A stretch of 64,000 nt of DNA from contig CANFKE010000001.1 in NCBI GenBank assembly GCA_947447465.1, forward strand, positions 1 through 64,000. The letters run 5' to 3'. The number at the start of each line of letters is the position of its first letter. Positions within the stretch are counted from its first letter, which is position 1. The DNA comes from Chitinophagaceae bacterium. Lineage in GTDB: Bacteria; Bacteroidota; Bacteroidia; Chitinophagales; Chitinophagaceae. A model generated the notes under the pieces. That model was not told where the DNA came from. It did not search any database and saw only the letters and a program-made list of their open reading frames with translations. Shown in pieces: positions 1 through 10,274 of the stretch. A program made the translations under genes and the position numbers.

Positions 1-12
1 TATAGAACCTTC

Positions 13-2217
13 ATGGCTGTAATTCAGAAGATCAGAAATAAGTATGGAAAAATAGCGGGTGGCGTTATCGGCGTTGCTCTTATAAGCTTTATTATATCTG
101 ATGCCCGTAATGGTAGCTTCGGCCGCTTGTTTGGCGGTAACGGTACCGATGTAATGACCGTTAACGGTAATGCGATCGAAGCAAAAGAATACGAGAAGAG
201 AGTTAAAGAATACGAAACACTCACGAATATCTATAGCAATCGCGGCCCACTCGATGATGCAGCAAGAGCGCAGATCAGAGAGCAGGTTTTGCAGTCTATC
301 AGCTACGAAACTATCGTAAACGGTATATGCGATAAGATGGGTATCACAACTTCTGAACAGGAAGCAAAGGACCTTATCTATAGCCCGAATGCGCATCCGT
401 TGGTGAAGCAGTTCCAGTTTCAGGGACAACAGGTTTTCAACAATCCGGAAACCAAGCAATTCGATCCTGCAAGGGTAAAAGGCTATGAAGATGAAATAGC
501 AAAAAATCCAAAGGTAGATCCTACCGGTACTTTCATGGAAAACTGGAATGCCGTAAAGACCTATGTATTGCGTATGTCAAGGATCGACAAGTTCAACACC
601 ATGATGTCTGCAGGCGCATATGCACCAATGTATCAGGCTAAGCGCAGTATTGCCAATGGTGATATGATGGCATCTATCCGTTACATAAAAGTTCCGTTTG
701 CTTCAATTCCTGATGATCAGGCTAAGGTAACTGACGAAGATATCAAGGCATACATGCAGAAGCATAAAGCCATGTTCGAAACAGATCAGGCTACACGTAC
801 TATCGATTACGTTTCTTTCGATATCGTACCTTCTTCTGCTGACTCTGCAAGAGCTACAGGTGCTTTGAACGAAATGAAAGACGAGTTCTCTAAGACCAAA
901 GATGATAAGACATTTGTTGGTAACAAGAGCGATGATATCAATAGCTACAACGAAGCATTCGTTAATGAAAAGAACTTCGGTTCAAGATATGCAGATACGA
1001 TCATGAAGCAGCCGATCGGCAGCATCTACGGTCCTTATCTTGAGAACGGTAGTTTCCGTATCACAAAAATGATCGACAAGAAAGTATTGCCGGATAGCGT
1101 TAAGGTAAGGCAGATACTTATCCGTACTAATGATGGCAAAACTGCTCTTCGCGAAGATTCTACAGTTAAGGCAAGAATGGATAGCATTGCAACTGCTATA
1201 AAGAACGGAGCTTCTTTCGATTCTTTGCTGGCTAAGTATTCTGAAGACTATAACCCACAGAACCCTAAGGGGGAGATACCTGTGACTTTGGCCGTAAGAC
1301 CTCAGTTGTCTAAAGAATTCGGTGATTTCATTTTTGAAGGTAAGACCGGAGAAAAGAAAGTAGTAAAAGCGGATAACAGCAAAACAGGTGGTTATACCGG
1401 TTATCACTACATTGAGATATTGGAGCAGAAAGCTGTAGGATCTACAGTGAAGGTAGCTACGATCACTAAGAGCCTTGTGCCTAGCGACAGTACAGTGAAC
1501 GCGATCTTTGGTCGTGCCAATGAATTTGCTGCTAAGAGCACAACCGCTGCAGAGTTTGATGCTAACGTGAAAAAGATGGGCGTTGATAAGAGAGTAGGTG
1601 AGAACATTAAAGAGTCAAGCTTTACGATCAATGGCCTGGGTGGTGCAAGAGAAATAGTGAAATGGATGTACACTGCTAAGGTTGGTGATGTATCTAAGGA
1701 TCCTTTCCGCCTGAACGATCAGCGCTATGTTGTTGCTAAACTTATTTCTGCTGATGAAAAAGGTATGATGGCGATCACTGCTGCTAACAGACCAATGTTG
1801 GAACAGAGAGTAAGAGATGACAAGAAGGCTGCGTTGATAGCTGCTAAGTATAAGGGCGCAACACTTGAGTCTATTGCTACTGGTGTAGGTGCTACTGTTC
1901 AACAGTCAGACTCAGTAATGCTGGGAGCATCATTCGTTCCTGGTCTTGGGTATGAGCCTAAGGTAGTAGGTTATGCTTTCTGCCAGAGCTTCCAGCCAAA
2001 CACTATTTCTCCTGCTATCAAGGGTCAGGGTGGTGTTTACTTCATCAGTGTTAACAACAGAGCTACAAGACCTGCTGCTGACCCGATGACCGTTCAGATA
2101 GGTATCATGCAGCAGCGCCAGCAGGAAGAAGGCCAGCTTCGCGGATATCTTGGTCAGATGTTGCAGCAGATGCTCACAAAGAAAGCAGACATCAAGTACA
2201 ACATTGCTAATTTCTAA
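13..2217 (+). CDS. PpiD/SurA-like periplasmic peptidylprolyl isomerase
   Basis: Membrane-anchored folding factor that would catalyse prolyl isomerisation and chaperone outer-membrane or secreted proteins in the periplasm. The N-terminus (MAVIQKIRNKYGKIAG) is short, cytosolic and basic, followed by one hydrophobic segment at about residues 15-31, the PpiD topology. A SurA_N-like helical region follows, then a parvulin domain at about 358-470 with the typical VRQILIRTNDGKT and FDSLLAKYSED segments. A second, degenerate PPIase-like region is around 540-600. At 734 aa it has the length usual for Bacteroidota PpiD homologues. It appears to be a single gene closed by a strong terminator. The ATG at 13 is the first in frame and the whole gene fits the window. 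Confidence 0.88.
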   Translation: MAVIQKIRNKYGKIAGGVIGVALISFIISDARNGSFGRLFGGNGTDVMTVNGNAIEAKEYEKRVKEYETLTNIYSNRGPLDDAARAQIREQVLQSISYETIVNGICDKMGITTSEQEAKDLIYSPNAHPLVKQFQFQGQQVFNNPETKQFDPARVKGYEDEIAKNPKVDPTGTFMENWNAVKTYVLRMSRIDKFNTMMSAGAYAPMYQAKRSIANGDMMASIRYIKVPFASIPDDQAKVTDEDIKAYMQKHKAMFETDQATRTIDYVSFDIVPSSADSARATGALNEMKDEFSKTKDDKTFVGNKSDDINSYNEAFVNEKNFGSRYADTIMKQPIGSIYGPYLENGSFRITKMIDKKVLPDSVKVRQILIRTNDGKTALREDSTVKARMDSIATAIKNGASFDSLLAKYSEDYNPQNPKGEIPVTLAVRPQLSKEFGDFIFEGKTGEKKVVKADNSKTGGYTGYHYIEILEQKAVGSTVKVATITKSLVPSDSTVNAIFGRANEFAAKSTTAAEFDANVKKMGVDKRVGENIKESSFTINGLGGAREIVKWMYTAKVGDVSKDPFRLNDQRYVVAKLISADEKGMMAITAANRPMLEQRVRDDKKAALIAAKYKGATLESIATGVGATVQQSDSVMLGASFVPGLGYEPKVVGYAFCQSFQPNTISPAIKGQGGVYFISVNNRATRPAADPMTVQIGIMQQRQQEEGQLRGYLGQMLQQMLTKKADIKYNIANF

Positions 2218-2235
2218 TTACAGTACTTATATACT

Positions 2236-2276
2236 TAAAAAGCCCACCAAATCAATTTGGTGGGCTTTTTCTTTTT
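2236..2276. terminator. Bidirectional intrinsic terminator between ppiD-like gene and hybrid kinase
   Basis: Perfect 12-bp stem AGCCCACCAAAT/ATTTGGTGGGCT with a 2-nt loop (2241-2266), T-run on the plus side and A-run on the other. It lies between two convergent genes and can serve both. Confidence 0.9.
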
Positions 2277-2285
2277 CAAAAGATA

Positions 2286-5200
2286 TCAATACTTGTTGCT
2301 ATTCTTTATCAATGCCTGCACAAGATCTATCTCGTTCTCTGCTATGTGCACCAATCCAAGTATCTCTGCCTCATCAAATGCCGATACCTTTTCTATCTGC
2401 GCAGCTATTACCGCCAATTCATTAAGGCTGGTACTTACTGCGGTGCCATAAAGTTTGTGGCCTACTCCACTTATTCTTTTCAGATCTTTCTTTGCAACAC
2501 TATCACGCAGATCGGTGAGCGTTTCATTCAGTTGCGTAATGGTGGCCCTCAATATTTCCTTCAGGGTTTCATCATCCACATCAAACTTTTCTTTGATCAC
2601 CATCGGGTCAAAGTGCTTTTTCGCATGTTTTAGTGCAACATTAGTATCTGTAATATTGTTGGGTTGTTCTCCCGACCATACCCATTTACCCAATAGTGTT
2701 ATCAAGGTGTCCTCAACAAACGGTTTGGCCATAAAGTCATCCATCCCTACCGCAAGGCACTTTTCTCTTTCTCCCTTCAGGTTACCGGCAGTAAGCGCTA
2801 CAATGGGTACATGACCGGTCTTTTCCAATGATCTTATCTTGATGGTAGCCTCATAACCATTCATCTCCGGCATCTGTATGTCCATCAATATGATGTCCGG
2901 TCGCTCCAGATTATACATCTTCACTGCCTCAGCTCCATTCAGCGCTGTGGTGATCTTTGCATTGGGGGCTATTCGGTATATGATCGTTTTCGCCAACAAT
3001 ATATTCACTTCATTATCTTCCGCCAGCAACACCTTTACAACATTGTCCGTATTGCCTATGCGCTCCTCCGCCACTTGTGCTTGCTCCACATCTGTAATCA
3101 GCAAACGAGACAACGAGTTGAACATATCATGCATCTTGATTGGCTTCACCAATCTGTGGCTTACCTTCAGATCATGGCAAGCTTTGATGATCGTTTCATC
3201 ATCGGATGAGCTATGCAATAATGATATAGGCTGCTTTTCTGCAGTGTCGTAAAAATTTTCTCTTATCTTTTTAATGGTCTCCAGCCCGTCCATGTAAGGC
3301 ATGTGATAGTCCATGAGTATCACATCATACTTCTCGCCCGTAGCCACCTTCTGTAATGCTTCAAATCCGTTGGCCGCTTCTTCCGACTCAATATTTTTAA
3401 GCAGCAACATCTGCTTCAAAATCAAACGATTGTTGAAGTTGTCATCAACTATCAGCACCTTCTTTATCTTGTCAATATGCTCCCAACTCAGTGGCTCACC
3501 GGCTTCCGATTTCAATATGATGTCGAAGTAGAATGTACTGCCTTTGCCCGGTGTACTCTTCAGCTTCAATTTGCTTCCCATCAGGAACAAAAGCTTATTA
3601 GATATGGTAAGTCCGAGTCCTGTGCCTCCATACTTCTTGGTGGTCGAAGGGTCTTCCTGCGCAAATGCTTCAAAGATCTTTTGTTGCATTTCAGGCTTGA
3701 TACCTATTCCCGTATCTCTTACCATAAACCTGTAGGTGACATGCTCCTTATTAAGGTCGCTCAGTACTTCTACCTTCAGCTCTATCTCTCCCTGGCTGGT
3801 AAATTTCACCGCATTGCCCAGCAGGTTCACTATTACCTGTTTCAACCTTACTGAGTCGGCCCATATAAAGCGAGGTAAGTCAGGTGAAATATTCAATAGC
3901 ACTTCCAGGCCCTTTTTCTGTGCCTGATAGGTGATAATGTCAGATGCTTCGCTGGCAAGGTCATAAACATCACATTTCTCAATGTCCAGTTCCAGCTTAC
4001 CAGCCTCTATTTTAGAGAAGTCCAGTATGTCATTGATGATACTCAGTAGTGCATTGGCCGAATTATTTACAATAGACAGATATTGTTGTTGCGTCTCATT
4101 AAGATCGGTCTTCAACAAAAGGTCTGTAAATCCTATTACTCCGTTCAATGGCGTACGTATCTCATGGCTCATATTTGCCAGAAACTCAGACTTGGCCACA
4201 TTGGCTTGCTCTGCGTTTCTCTTGGCCAGGCGCAATTCCTCACGCTGTATGCAAGCTTCAGTAATATCCTGTGTGAACATCATGATACCACCAATGTTTC
4301 CATCAGCCAGATACCATGGTCTTACCTCCCATTTCAGATACTGATCATGGTCCCATCCTTCCGGCCGCCATACCTCTTCATCATTTTTCGACACCTCTCC
4401 TTGCAGACCACGTTGGTGTATCGCCTTCCATTCGTCCGACACATTCGGGAATACCTCATAGTGCGACAATCCGATGATATCTTTACCCGTAATATGGTAT
4501 TCCTCCATCCACCGGTTACTGGCGGCTATATACTTAACATCATTGTCAAACATAGCTACAGCTGCCGGCGCATGTTCCACAAATGCTTTTAATCTCGATT
4601 GTTCGTTGATGAAAGCCAGCTCTGCCTTTTTTCGGTCAGATACGTCAGTACCTATCCCCAGATAACCAATGATCTCATTGTTATCGTCGCGAATGGTACT
4701 CATTACTGTTGATGCGATAAATCGGGAGCCGTCTTTTCGTATTGTTGGCCATTCGCGTCTTTCCAATCCATATATCTGTGAAGGAAGTACAAAGGTACTC
4801 AAGCCACCTATGTCTCTCTTGTACTCGCGGCTTAATTCCTCTGCCCGTTTTTGTATCGCTACAGGGTCATTAAATATGAGCGGGGTCTGCTTACCCACCA
4901 TTTCTTCGGCTGTATAGCCCAGCATGTTCTCTGCCCCTTTATTGAATACAGTGATCAGCCCCTGCGTATCCGTAGCAATGATAGATATATCTGTAGCCGA
5001 CTGCAATACATCATTAAGTTGTTTTCTTGATCGGGCAACCTCTATTTCTACTTTTTTCTTCTCGTCAATGTCCTGCAGCGTGCCATACAAACCGATACAT
5101 TTTCCTTTCTCTATCTTGGCCTTGCCCTGCGCCCTTACCCAAAGATCTTTCCCGGTCGCGGTAACTATCTGCAACTCTACGCTCCAGCTTTTACAATCTG

Positions 5201-6644
5201 CAATACTTTCCTTCACCAATCTGGCTATACGCTCTCGGTGTTCTCCCTCTTTATAAAAGTTTATGGCCGTCTCTACGTCCGGTTCAAAATCATTGCTCAC
5301 GCCATGTATCTGTTTGGTAATATCAGACCAATACAGTTTGTTCTTCTCTATATCAAGTTCCCAACCACCTACATGTGCTACATCATTGATCTGCTCAAGC
5401 GTCTCTTTGGTCTTTACAAGGTCTTTCTCCAGCCGGTACCGCTCAGTAATATCTATTGAATTACCGATCACATATTTATTACCATCGGTATCTACTTCCA
5501 ACACATTGCTGTACATCCATATTCTGGTCGTACCATCTTTATGCATAGTGGTCATCAGCCCTTTTGATGATCCCTCTAATGCAATGTCGCCCAGATACTT
5601 CCTGATAGAATCATGATGTAATGACGGTGTAATATCAAATAGCGTCATCTTCCCTACCTCATCTACACTATAGCCCAGCAATGCAGCACCAGATGCGTTT
5701 ACGGTAATGAAATTACCATCCATATCGTGGGTGCACATCAATCCTTGTGAATGCTCAAAGAATGCTCTAAGCTTATTTTCACTGGTACGTAGTTGTTGCG
5801 CCTTCTTTTTTTCTTCTGTTACATCTCTGGCTATTACAAAAATGTTCTGGGTCTCTCGTTCCAGCGTAGCTACCCATTCCAGTATCAGGTAAGCTCCTGG
5901 TTTAGTTTTAAAGCGGTTGGTAAAGTTGATGGTCGAAGCCCCCCTGTATAATTTCTCCAGTTGTTTTTGTATAGCTACAACATCATCTGCATGAATAATG
6001 TCGAAAAAGGATACCGTCTTTATGTCTTCCTCATTCCAGCCCAATAAAGTAGTGAATGCCGGGTTGATCTTCTTAAAAAATCCGTCAACACCCGCTATAG
6101 ATATAAGGTCTTCCGATAAGTTGAACAGCTTTTCAAAATGATCCAGTTCTATGTTCTTTCTGTTATTGACGATCAGTTCTATTACCTGCTCTGCAAGTAA
6201 CTTCAGTGCCTGTTGTTGCTGCTCAGATAATTTGCGAGGCTTGTTATCCAAAACACACAGCGCTCCTAACGCAAATCCTCTATCATCTATCAGCGGATAG
6301 CCGGCATAAAACCTGATGTTGGGATCTGCTGTTACTAACGGATTATCTGCAAACCGCTTATCTTTCCTGGCATCCTCTACCTCAAACAAATTAGTGCCTA
6401 CGATGGCATGGCTGCAAAATGCATCTTCTCTTGCAGTCTCATTGATAGCTAGTCCTACTTTCGATTTGAACCACTGCCTGTCTTTATCTATTAATGATAC
6501 CAACGATATCGGTGTCTCGCAAATCAGTGATGCAAGTTTTGTAAGGCGATCATATTCTATCTCACTAAGCGTATCTAAGATCCGGTAGTCATTGAGTGCT
6601 TGTAATCGCTCCTGTTCATTGACCGGATAAGGCAAGTTTTTCAT
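2286..6644 (-). CDS. GAF/multi-PAS hybrid sensor histidine kinase with two receivers and Hpt
   Basis: Cytoplasmic phosphorelay kinase of about 1452 aa without an obvious membrane segment. Order of domains: GAF (about 1-160, opening with a PVNEQERLQALNDYRILDT stretch typical of this class), five PAS domains (about 175-805), HisKA with SHEIRTPL (about 815-885), HATPase with DTGIGI and GGTGLGL boxes (about 930-1045), receiver 1 with VDD and LMDYHMPYMDG (about 1070-1190), receiver 2 with AEDN and LMDIQMPEMNG (about 1205-1320), and a C-terminal Hpt whose phospho-acceptor histidine is in GVGHKLYGTA. All relay residues are intact. The ORF track starts at a TTG at 6653; the ATG at 6644 gives MKNLPYPVNEQ and is preferred. 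No cognate response regulator is adjacent, so the output is unknown. Confidence 0.92.
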   Translation of the reverse strand: MKNLPYPVNEQERLQALNDYRILDTLSEIEYDRLTKLASLICETPISLVSLIDKDRQWFKSKVGLAINETAREDAFCSHAIVGTNLFEVEDARKDKRFADNPLVTADPNIRFYAGYPLIDDRGFALGALCVLDNKPRKLSEQQQQALKLLAEQVIELIVNNRKNIELDHFEKLFNLSEDLISIAGVDGFFKKINPAFTTLLGWNEEDIKTVSFFDIIHADDVVAIQKQLEKLYRGASTINFTNRFKTKPGAYLILEWVATLERETQNIFVIARDVTEEKKKAQQLRTSENKLRAFFEHSQGLMCTHDMDGNFITVNASGAALLGYSVDEVGKMTLFDITPSLHHDSIRKYLGDIALEGSSKGLMTTMHKDGTTRIWMYSNVLEVDTDGNKYVIGNSIDITERYRLEKDLVKTKETLEQINDVAHVGGWELDIEKNKLYWSDITKQIHGVSNDFEPDVETAINFYKEGEHRERIARLVKESIADCKSWSVELQIVTATGKDLWVRAQGKAKIEKGKCIGLYGTLQDIDEKKKVEIEVARSRKQLNDVLQSATDISIIATDTQGLITVFNKGAENMLGYTAEEMVGKQTPLIFNDPVAIQKRAEELSREYKRDIGGLSTFVLPSQIYGLERREWPTIRKDGSRFIASTVMSTIRDDNNEIIGYLGIGTDVSDRKKAELAFINEQSRLKAFVEHAPAAVAMFDNDVKYIAASNRWMEEYHITGKDIIGLSHYEVFPNVSDEWKAIHQRGLQGEVSKNDEEVWRPEGWDHDQYLKWEVRPWYLADGNIGGIMMFTQDITEACIQREELRLAKRNAEQANVAKSEFLANMSHEIRTPLNGVIGFTDLLLKTDLNETQQQYLSIVNNSANALLSIINDILDFSKIEAGKLELDIEKCDVYDLASEASDIITYQAQKKGLEVLLNISPDLPRFIWADSVRLKQVIVNLLGNAVKFTSQGEIELKVEVLSDLNKEHVTYRFMVRDTGIGIKPEMQQKIFEAFAQEDPSTTKKYGGTGLGLTISNKLLFLMGSKLKLKSTPGKGSTFYFDIILKSEAGEPLSWEHIDKIKKVLIVDDNFNNRLILKQMLLLKNIESEEAANGFEALQKVATGEKYDVILMDYHMPYMDGLETIKKIRENFYDTAEKQPISLLHSSSDDETIIKACHDLKVSHRLVKPIKMHDMFNSLSRLLITDVEQAQVAEERIGNTDNVVKVLLAEDNEVNILLAKTIIYRIAPNAKITTALNGAEAVKMYNLERPDIILMDIQMPEMNGYEATIKIRSLEKTGHVPIVALTAGNLKGEREKCLAVGMDDFMAKPFVEDTLITLLGKWVWSGEQPNNITDTNVALKHAKKHFDPMVIKEKFDVDDETLKEILRATITQLNETLTDLRDSVAKKDLKRISGVGHKLYGTAVSTSLNELAVIAAQIEKVSAFDEAEILGLVHIAENEIDLVQALIKNSNKY

Positions 6645-6772
6645 CCTGAACAAATATAAGCATTTAAAAATAATCTATAGCTTAGCCCTATTAACTAATT
6701 CTATAGAAATATTTGTATAATTTGTTTCTTTTCTCCTTCGTAACTACAGATCGACGAGCAGTGTATATACCA

Positions 6773-6812
6773 ACAAAAAAGCTCCCGGATGAATACCGGG
6801 AGCTTTTTCTAT
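6773..6812 (-). terminator. Intrinsic terminator of the CxxCH T9SS cargo gene
   Basis: Stem GCTCCCGG/CCGGGAGC with flanking A/T runs (AAAAAAGCTCCCGG...CCGGGAGCTTTTT), 20-50 bp beyond the stop of the minus-strand gene. The symmetric runs would allow action in both directions. Confidence 0.85.
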
Positions 6813-6830
6813 AGCTGATTAGTATAGTTC

Positions 6831-7676
6831 TTAGTTCTTAACTACAGTTCTTGTAGTAACTATTCCATTGTTCTGGAGGGTAACTACATACATACCTGCA
6901 GCCCATGCAGATGTGTTGATAACAGTTGTGTTGCTACCTGCGTTTTCAGTAGCTATCACTTTACCATTCATATCAAAGATAGTTATTGCGCCCTGATAAC
7001 CTGAAACGTTCAACACGTTGTTTACCGGATTAGGATAAACGTTCATGTCAGATACACTTACATTTTCAACTGCAGTGTTGGTTGCAGGCAATTCTGTAAA
7101 TGATGCATTACCACTATTCCAGTAGTCGCCGCCACCATCATTACCATTGCAGTTTACTGCATTGATAAGACCATAAGCCTTTACTGTTCCGGTTCCGGCA
7201 GCTGGTGCTGTCCAGTTCACGCTGATAACATAAGTACTACCCACAGCACCACCACCTGTTGTAGCAGCAATTCTTGTAGTGTGTTCCAGGAAATTTATAC
7301 CACCTGCTCCTGCATTAAAGCTAGTGCTAGCTGGTGCACCAGACATAGTTCCTGCATTTACAGACGCCGTTCCTGTACCAGAAACAACAGACAACTGGCA
7401 TCCAAATCCGTTAAGGTTTGTAGCAGTAGTGTTGTTTGTACCTGTCATTTTCAAAGTATATGACATTCCTGGTTTGTAGCGTGTTACAGGTGTTCCTGCT
7501 GAATCAAGCTCAAACGCAACGGTAACACCTGATGCTGTTGATCCGTGGCAGCTGCCACAACCTACAGTGCTACCATGGCTACCTGTTCTGTTTGAACCAT
7601 AACCTGAATTATAACTTGTCAAAGATACATACAGGCAAATACCTACTAAAGGAAGAAGTAAAGCTCTTTTTTTCAT
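6831..7676 (-). CDS. Secreted choice-of-anchor V-like protein with CxxCH motif and T9SS type A sorting domain
   Basis: 281 aa. A signal peptide (MKKRALLLPLVGICLYVSLTS) is followed closely by CGSCHG, a CxxCH motif that could attach a c-type haem. The middle (about 60-195) is a Gly/Thr-rich beta domain resembling the choice-of-anchor V / Reeler-like family (YKPGMSYTLKMTGTN, GINFLEHTTRI). The last 75 residues are a T9SS type A domain: VYPNPVNNVLNVSG, then FDMNGKV and a terminal Lys-Asn. It is therefore predicted to be exported by Sec, processed and delivered to the cell surface or medium through the T9SS. Whether haem is attached cannot be told from sequence; only one CxxCH is present. The family name is from recollection of the pattern and is less certain than the sorting domain. 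Confidence 0.75.
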   Translation of the reverse strand: MKKRALLLPLVGICLYVSLTSYNSGYGSNRTGSHGSTVGCGSCHGSTASGVTVAFELDSAGTPVTRYKPGMSYTLKMTGTNNTTATNLNGFGCQLSVVSGTGTASVNAGTMSGAPASTSFNAGAGGINFLEHTTRIAATTGGGAVGSTYVISVNWTAPAAGTGTVKAYGLINAVNCNGNDGGGDYWNSGNASFTELPATNTAVENVSVSDMNVYPNPVNNVLNVSGYQGAITIFDMNGKVIATENAGSNTTVINTSAWAAGMYVVTLQNNGIVTTRTVVKN

Positions 7677-7705
7677 CTACGTTGTTTTAATTTTTATGTG
7701 TCACG

Positions 7706-7713
7706 CAAATGTA
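7706..7713 (-). promoter_or_regulatory. Putative -7 promoter box TACATTTG
   Basis: On the minus strand this reads TACATTTG, matching the Bacteroidota -7 consensus TAnnTTTG, 30 nt before the ATG of the CxxCH cargo gene. I see no good -33 TTG at the expected spacing. Confidence 0.45.
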
Positions 7714-7821
7714 AATTAAAGGCTTGAAAATAAATCGGTTACAGAAAAAATGTGGCTAATTCGCAAAAAAATGGTGTCTATAAAACATCATTTTATAAGC
7801 AATTATAAATAAACATATATT

Positions 7822-8814
7822 CTATTTGATGCTCCTTCTTGCCGGCTTCGACCCCATTATACCATCTATTTCCTTCATCACCGCTCCTGTAAGCTGCGGG
7901 TATAGTTCCAATGCTTTGAGGTTTTCCGTCAATTGTTCCACTTTGGTTGCACCGAGTATGGTCGTAGATACGTTTTTGTTGCATATCGTCCACGCGATAG
8001 ATAAAGTAGATAGTGTAGTATTCAGCTCATCAGCTACTTTCTTCAGATTGCGTACCTTTTCTACCCGCTCCTCTTGCAGCGCCGCTTCCTTCAGCCATCC
8101 ATATTTTTCTATTGACAGGCGCGACCCCTCGGGAACTCCGTCATTATACTTACCGGTGAGCAAACCGGAAGCCAAAGGACTCCATATTGTTGTACCTATC
8201 CCCACCTCTTTGAAAACCGGCAGATAGTCCTTTTCCATTTTCTGTCGCTCAAACAGGTTATATTGTGGTTGCTCCATAGCCGGGCCTTCCAAGCCCAACT
8301 CTTTTGCTACGTGGTGGGCTTCAAGTATGGCCGCGGCACTCCATTCGCTGGTGCCCCAATAAAGTATCTTACCCTGTGCTATCAGTGTGTTCATGGTCCT
8401 CACTATCTCTTCCATACCCACCTCCGGGTCGGGGCGGTGACAATAGAACAGGTCCAGATATTCCATCTGCATCCTTTTCAATGCCATATTACAAGCCTCG
8501 GTAAGGTGTTTCCTGCTCAGCCCGCGTTGCGTGGGCTTATTATCCTTGCCATACATACCAAAGAATGCCTTGCTGGAAACACAGTAAGTGGTACGGTCCC
8601 AATTTTTGTTCTTTAAGATTCTGCCCATCACCTCTTCGCTCTTCCCACCTTCATACGCCTCTGCATTATCAAAGAAGTTAATGCCATTATCATAGGCTAC
8701 CCCCATCAACTTATCACCCATATTATCACCTACCTGATGGTGGAACGTTACCCACGATCCGTATGAAAGCACACTTAGCTGTAAACCTGTTTTACCTAAT
8801 CTTCTGTATTCCAT
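7822..8814 (-). CDS. Aldo/keto reductase (potassium-channel beta-subunit / YghZ-like)
   Basis: 330 aa, full length for NADPH-dependent aldo/keto reductases of the AKR6/AKR14 type (Kv-beta, YghZ). The start MEYRRLGKTGLQLSVLSYGS is characteristic. The catalytic tetrad is visible: Asp in FFDNAEAY, Tyr in the same motif, Lys in VSSKAFFG and His in YCHRPDP. The C-terminal cofactor loop TTILGATKVEQLTENL is intact. It would reduce aldehydes or ketones in the cytosol; the natural substrate is unknown. It stands alone, divergent from the desaturase gene across 289 bp. Confidence 0.9.
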   Translation of the reverse strand: MEYRRLGKTGLQLSVLSYGSWVTFHHQVGDNMGDKLMGVAYDNGINFFDNAEAYEGGKSEEVMGRILKNKNWDRTTYCVSSKAFFGMYGKDNKPTQRGLSRKHLTEACNMALKRMQMEYLDLFYCHRPDPEVGMEEIVRTMNTLIAQGKILYWGTSEWSAAAILEAHHVAKELGLEGPAMEQPQYNLFERQKMEKDYLPVFKEVGIGTTIWSPLASGLLTGKYNDGVPEGSRLSIEKYGWLKEAALQEERVEKVRNLKKVADELNTTLSTLSIAWTICNKNVSTTILGATKVEQLTENLKALELYPQLTGAVMKEIDGIMGSKPARRSIK

Positions 8815-9103
8815 ATTTTTGGTTTTGTTTGAGGAATTACCTGCTGTTCAACTTTTGAACAAATAAATAAGACAAGATGAAATTATGCCATTAATATCAT
8901 CAGGACTATAATTTTTTCCTATAGCGGTTTCATCTGCTGAGTTGTGTCTTATATTTACCAACGGTATATAAAAAACGCCCTTCGCTCACACCTATTTGTT
9001 CGTAATTGGCATTTGTGCATTAGCTCTTATAAGGTTAATGTATCGCTAATAACACGACCAACTTAGAGAGCTAACGGTTTTTTTGATTATTTTTACTTTA
9101 CGT

Positions 9104-10249
9104 ATGGCAAAACTCACATATAACAACAAGAAGGCAGTTTTTTTTCAGGCGCTGAAAACAGAGGTGGACGGGTATTTTACTAAGAACGGGATTGAGAAAA
9201 CAGGCAACTGGAAACTATATCTGAAAACTGTTGTTCTTATATCTTTGTCCATAGGGTTGTATGTGTCACTGCTTACACTTCATCTTACTCCATTAGCGGG
9301 CATCGGGCTCAGCATGGCGCTTGGTCTGGCATTGGCTGGTGTAGGCTTCAATGTCATGCATGATGCTAATCACGGCAGCTACTCCAGTAAAAAATGGGTC
9401 AACGATCTCCTGGGACTTACGCTCAATGCATTGGGCAGCAATGCCTTCATCTGGAGACAAAAACACAATATCATCCACCATACCTATACCAATGTAGATG
9501 GTATAGATGATGATATTGCTAAGAGCCCGGTCATTCGCCAGTGCTCTACACAGGTATGGAAGCCTGCTCACAGAGTTCAGCACATTTATCTTTGGCTGGC
9601 CTATGCGCTCAGCTCTATACTTTGGATCTTTGTTACCGACTTTGTAAAGTATGGCAGCAAAATGGTCTATACTACTCCACTAAAGAAAATGGACGCTAAA
9701 GAACATGCCATCTTCTGGATCAGTAAGGTATTGTATGTGGCTTTCTACATTGCACTCCCTATCTATCTGGTAGGTGTTGGCTCATGGGCGGTTGGTTATC
9801 TGGCTATGAATGTATCGCTGGGTCTGGCATTATCTGTTGTTTTCCAGTTAGCGCACGTTGTGGAAGAAACAGAATTCGAATTTTCCGGCGCGGAAGATAA
9901 GGTCATCGAAAACGAATGGGCCGTACATCAGTTAAAGACAACGGCTGATTTTGCACGTGGCAATAAACTCATCTCATGGTATGTAGGCGGTCTCAACTAT
10001 CAGGTAGAACACCACCTTTTCCCGCGTATCAGCCATATTCACTATCCTGAGGTCAGTAAGATCGTAGAGCAAAAGTGCAAGGAATATAATGTTGATTATC
10101 ATGCCATGCCTACTATGTGGGCTGCCATCGGTTCTCACTACAGATTCATGAAGTCTCTCGGTCAGAAGCCGCAGGAGGTGCCGCCACAGGCTACAATTAT
10201 TAAAGAAGCAGAACTTAAGACTGCAGATATGGTGTTGCAGGAAGCTTAG
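9104..10249 (+). CDS. Membrane fatty acid (acyl-CoA/lipid) desaturase
   Basis: Integral-membrane di-iron desaturase introducing double bonds in acyl chains. The three histidine boxes are complete: HDANHGS, HNIIHH and a QVEHHLFP box of the front-end/linoleoyl-type desaturases. Two hydrophobic pairs flank the first box (about 40-85) and the mid region (about 190-255). The substrate could be acyl-CoA or glycerolipid; no electron donor (ferredoxin, cytochrome b5) is encoded nearby. The ORF track begins at TTG 9083; the ATG at 9104 (MAKLTYNNKKAVFF) is the better start and leaves 381 aa. Closed by a hairpin that overlaps the stop of the next, convergent gene. Confidence 0.88.
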   Translation: MAKLTYNNKKAVFFQALKTEVDGYFTKNGIEKTGNWKLYLKTVVLISLSIGLYVSLLTLHLTPLAGIGLSMALGLALAGVGFNVMHDANHGSYSSKKWVNDLLGLTLNALGSNAFIWRQKHNIIHHTYTNVDGIDDDIAKSPVIRQCSTQVWKPAHRVQHIYLWLAYALSSILWIFVTDFVKYGSKMVYTTPLKKMDAKEHAIFWISKVLYVAFYIALPIYLVGVGSWAVGYLAMNVSLGLALSVVFQLAHVVEETEFEFSGAEDKVIENEWAVHQLKTTADFARGNKLISWYVGGLNYQVEHHLFPRISHIHYPEVSKIVEQKCKEYNVDYHAMPTMWAAIGSHYRFMKSLGQKPQEVPPQATIIKEAELKTADMVLQEA

Positions 10250-10274
10250 TTCAAAACAAATTTCGTATTTCTAC

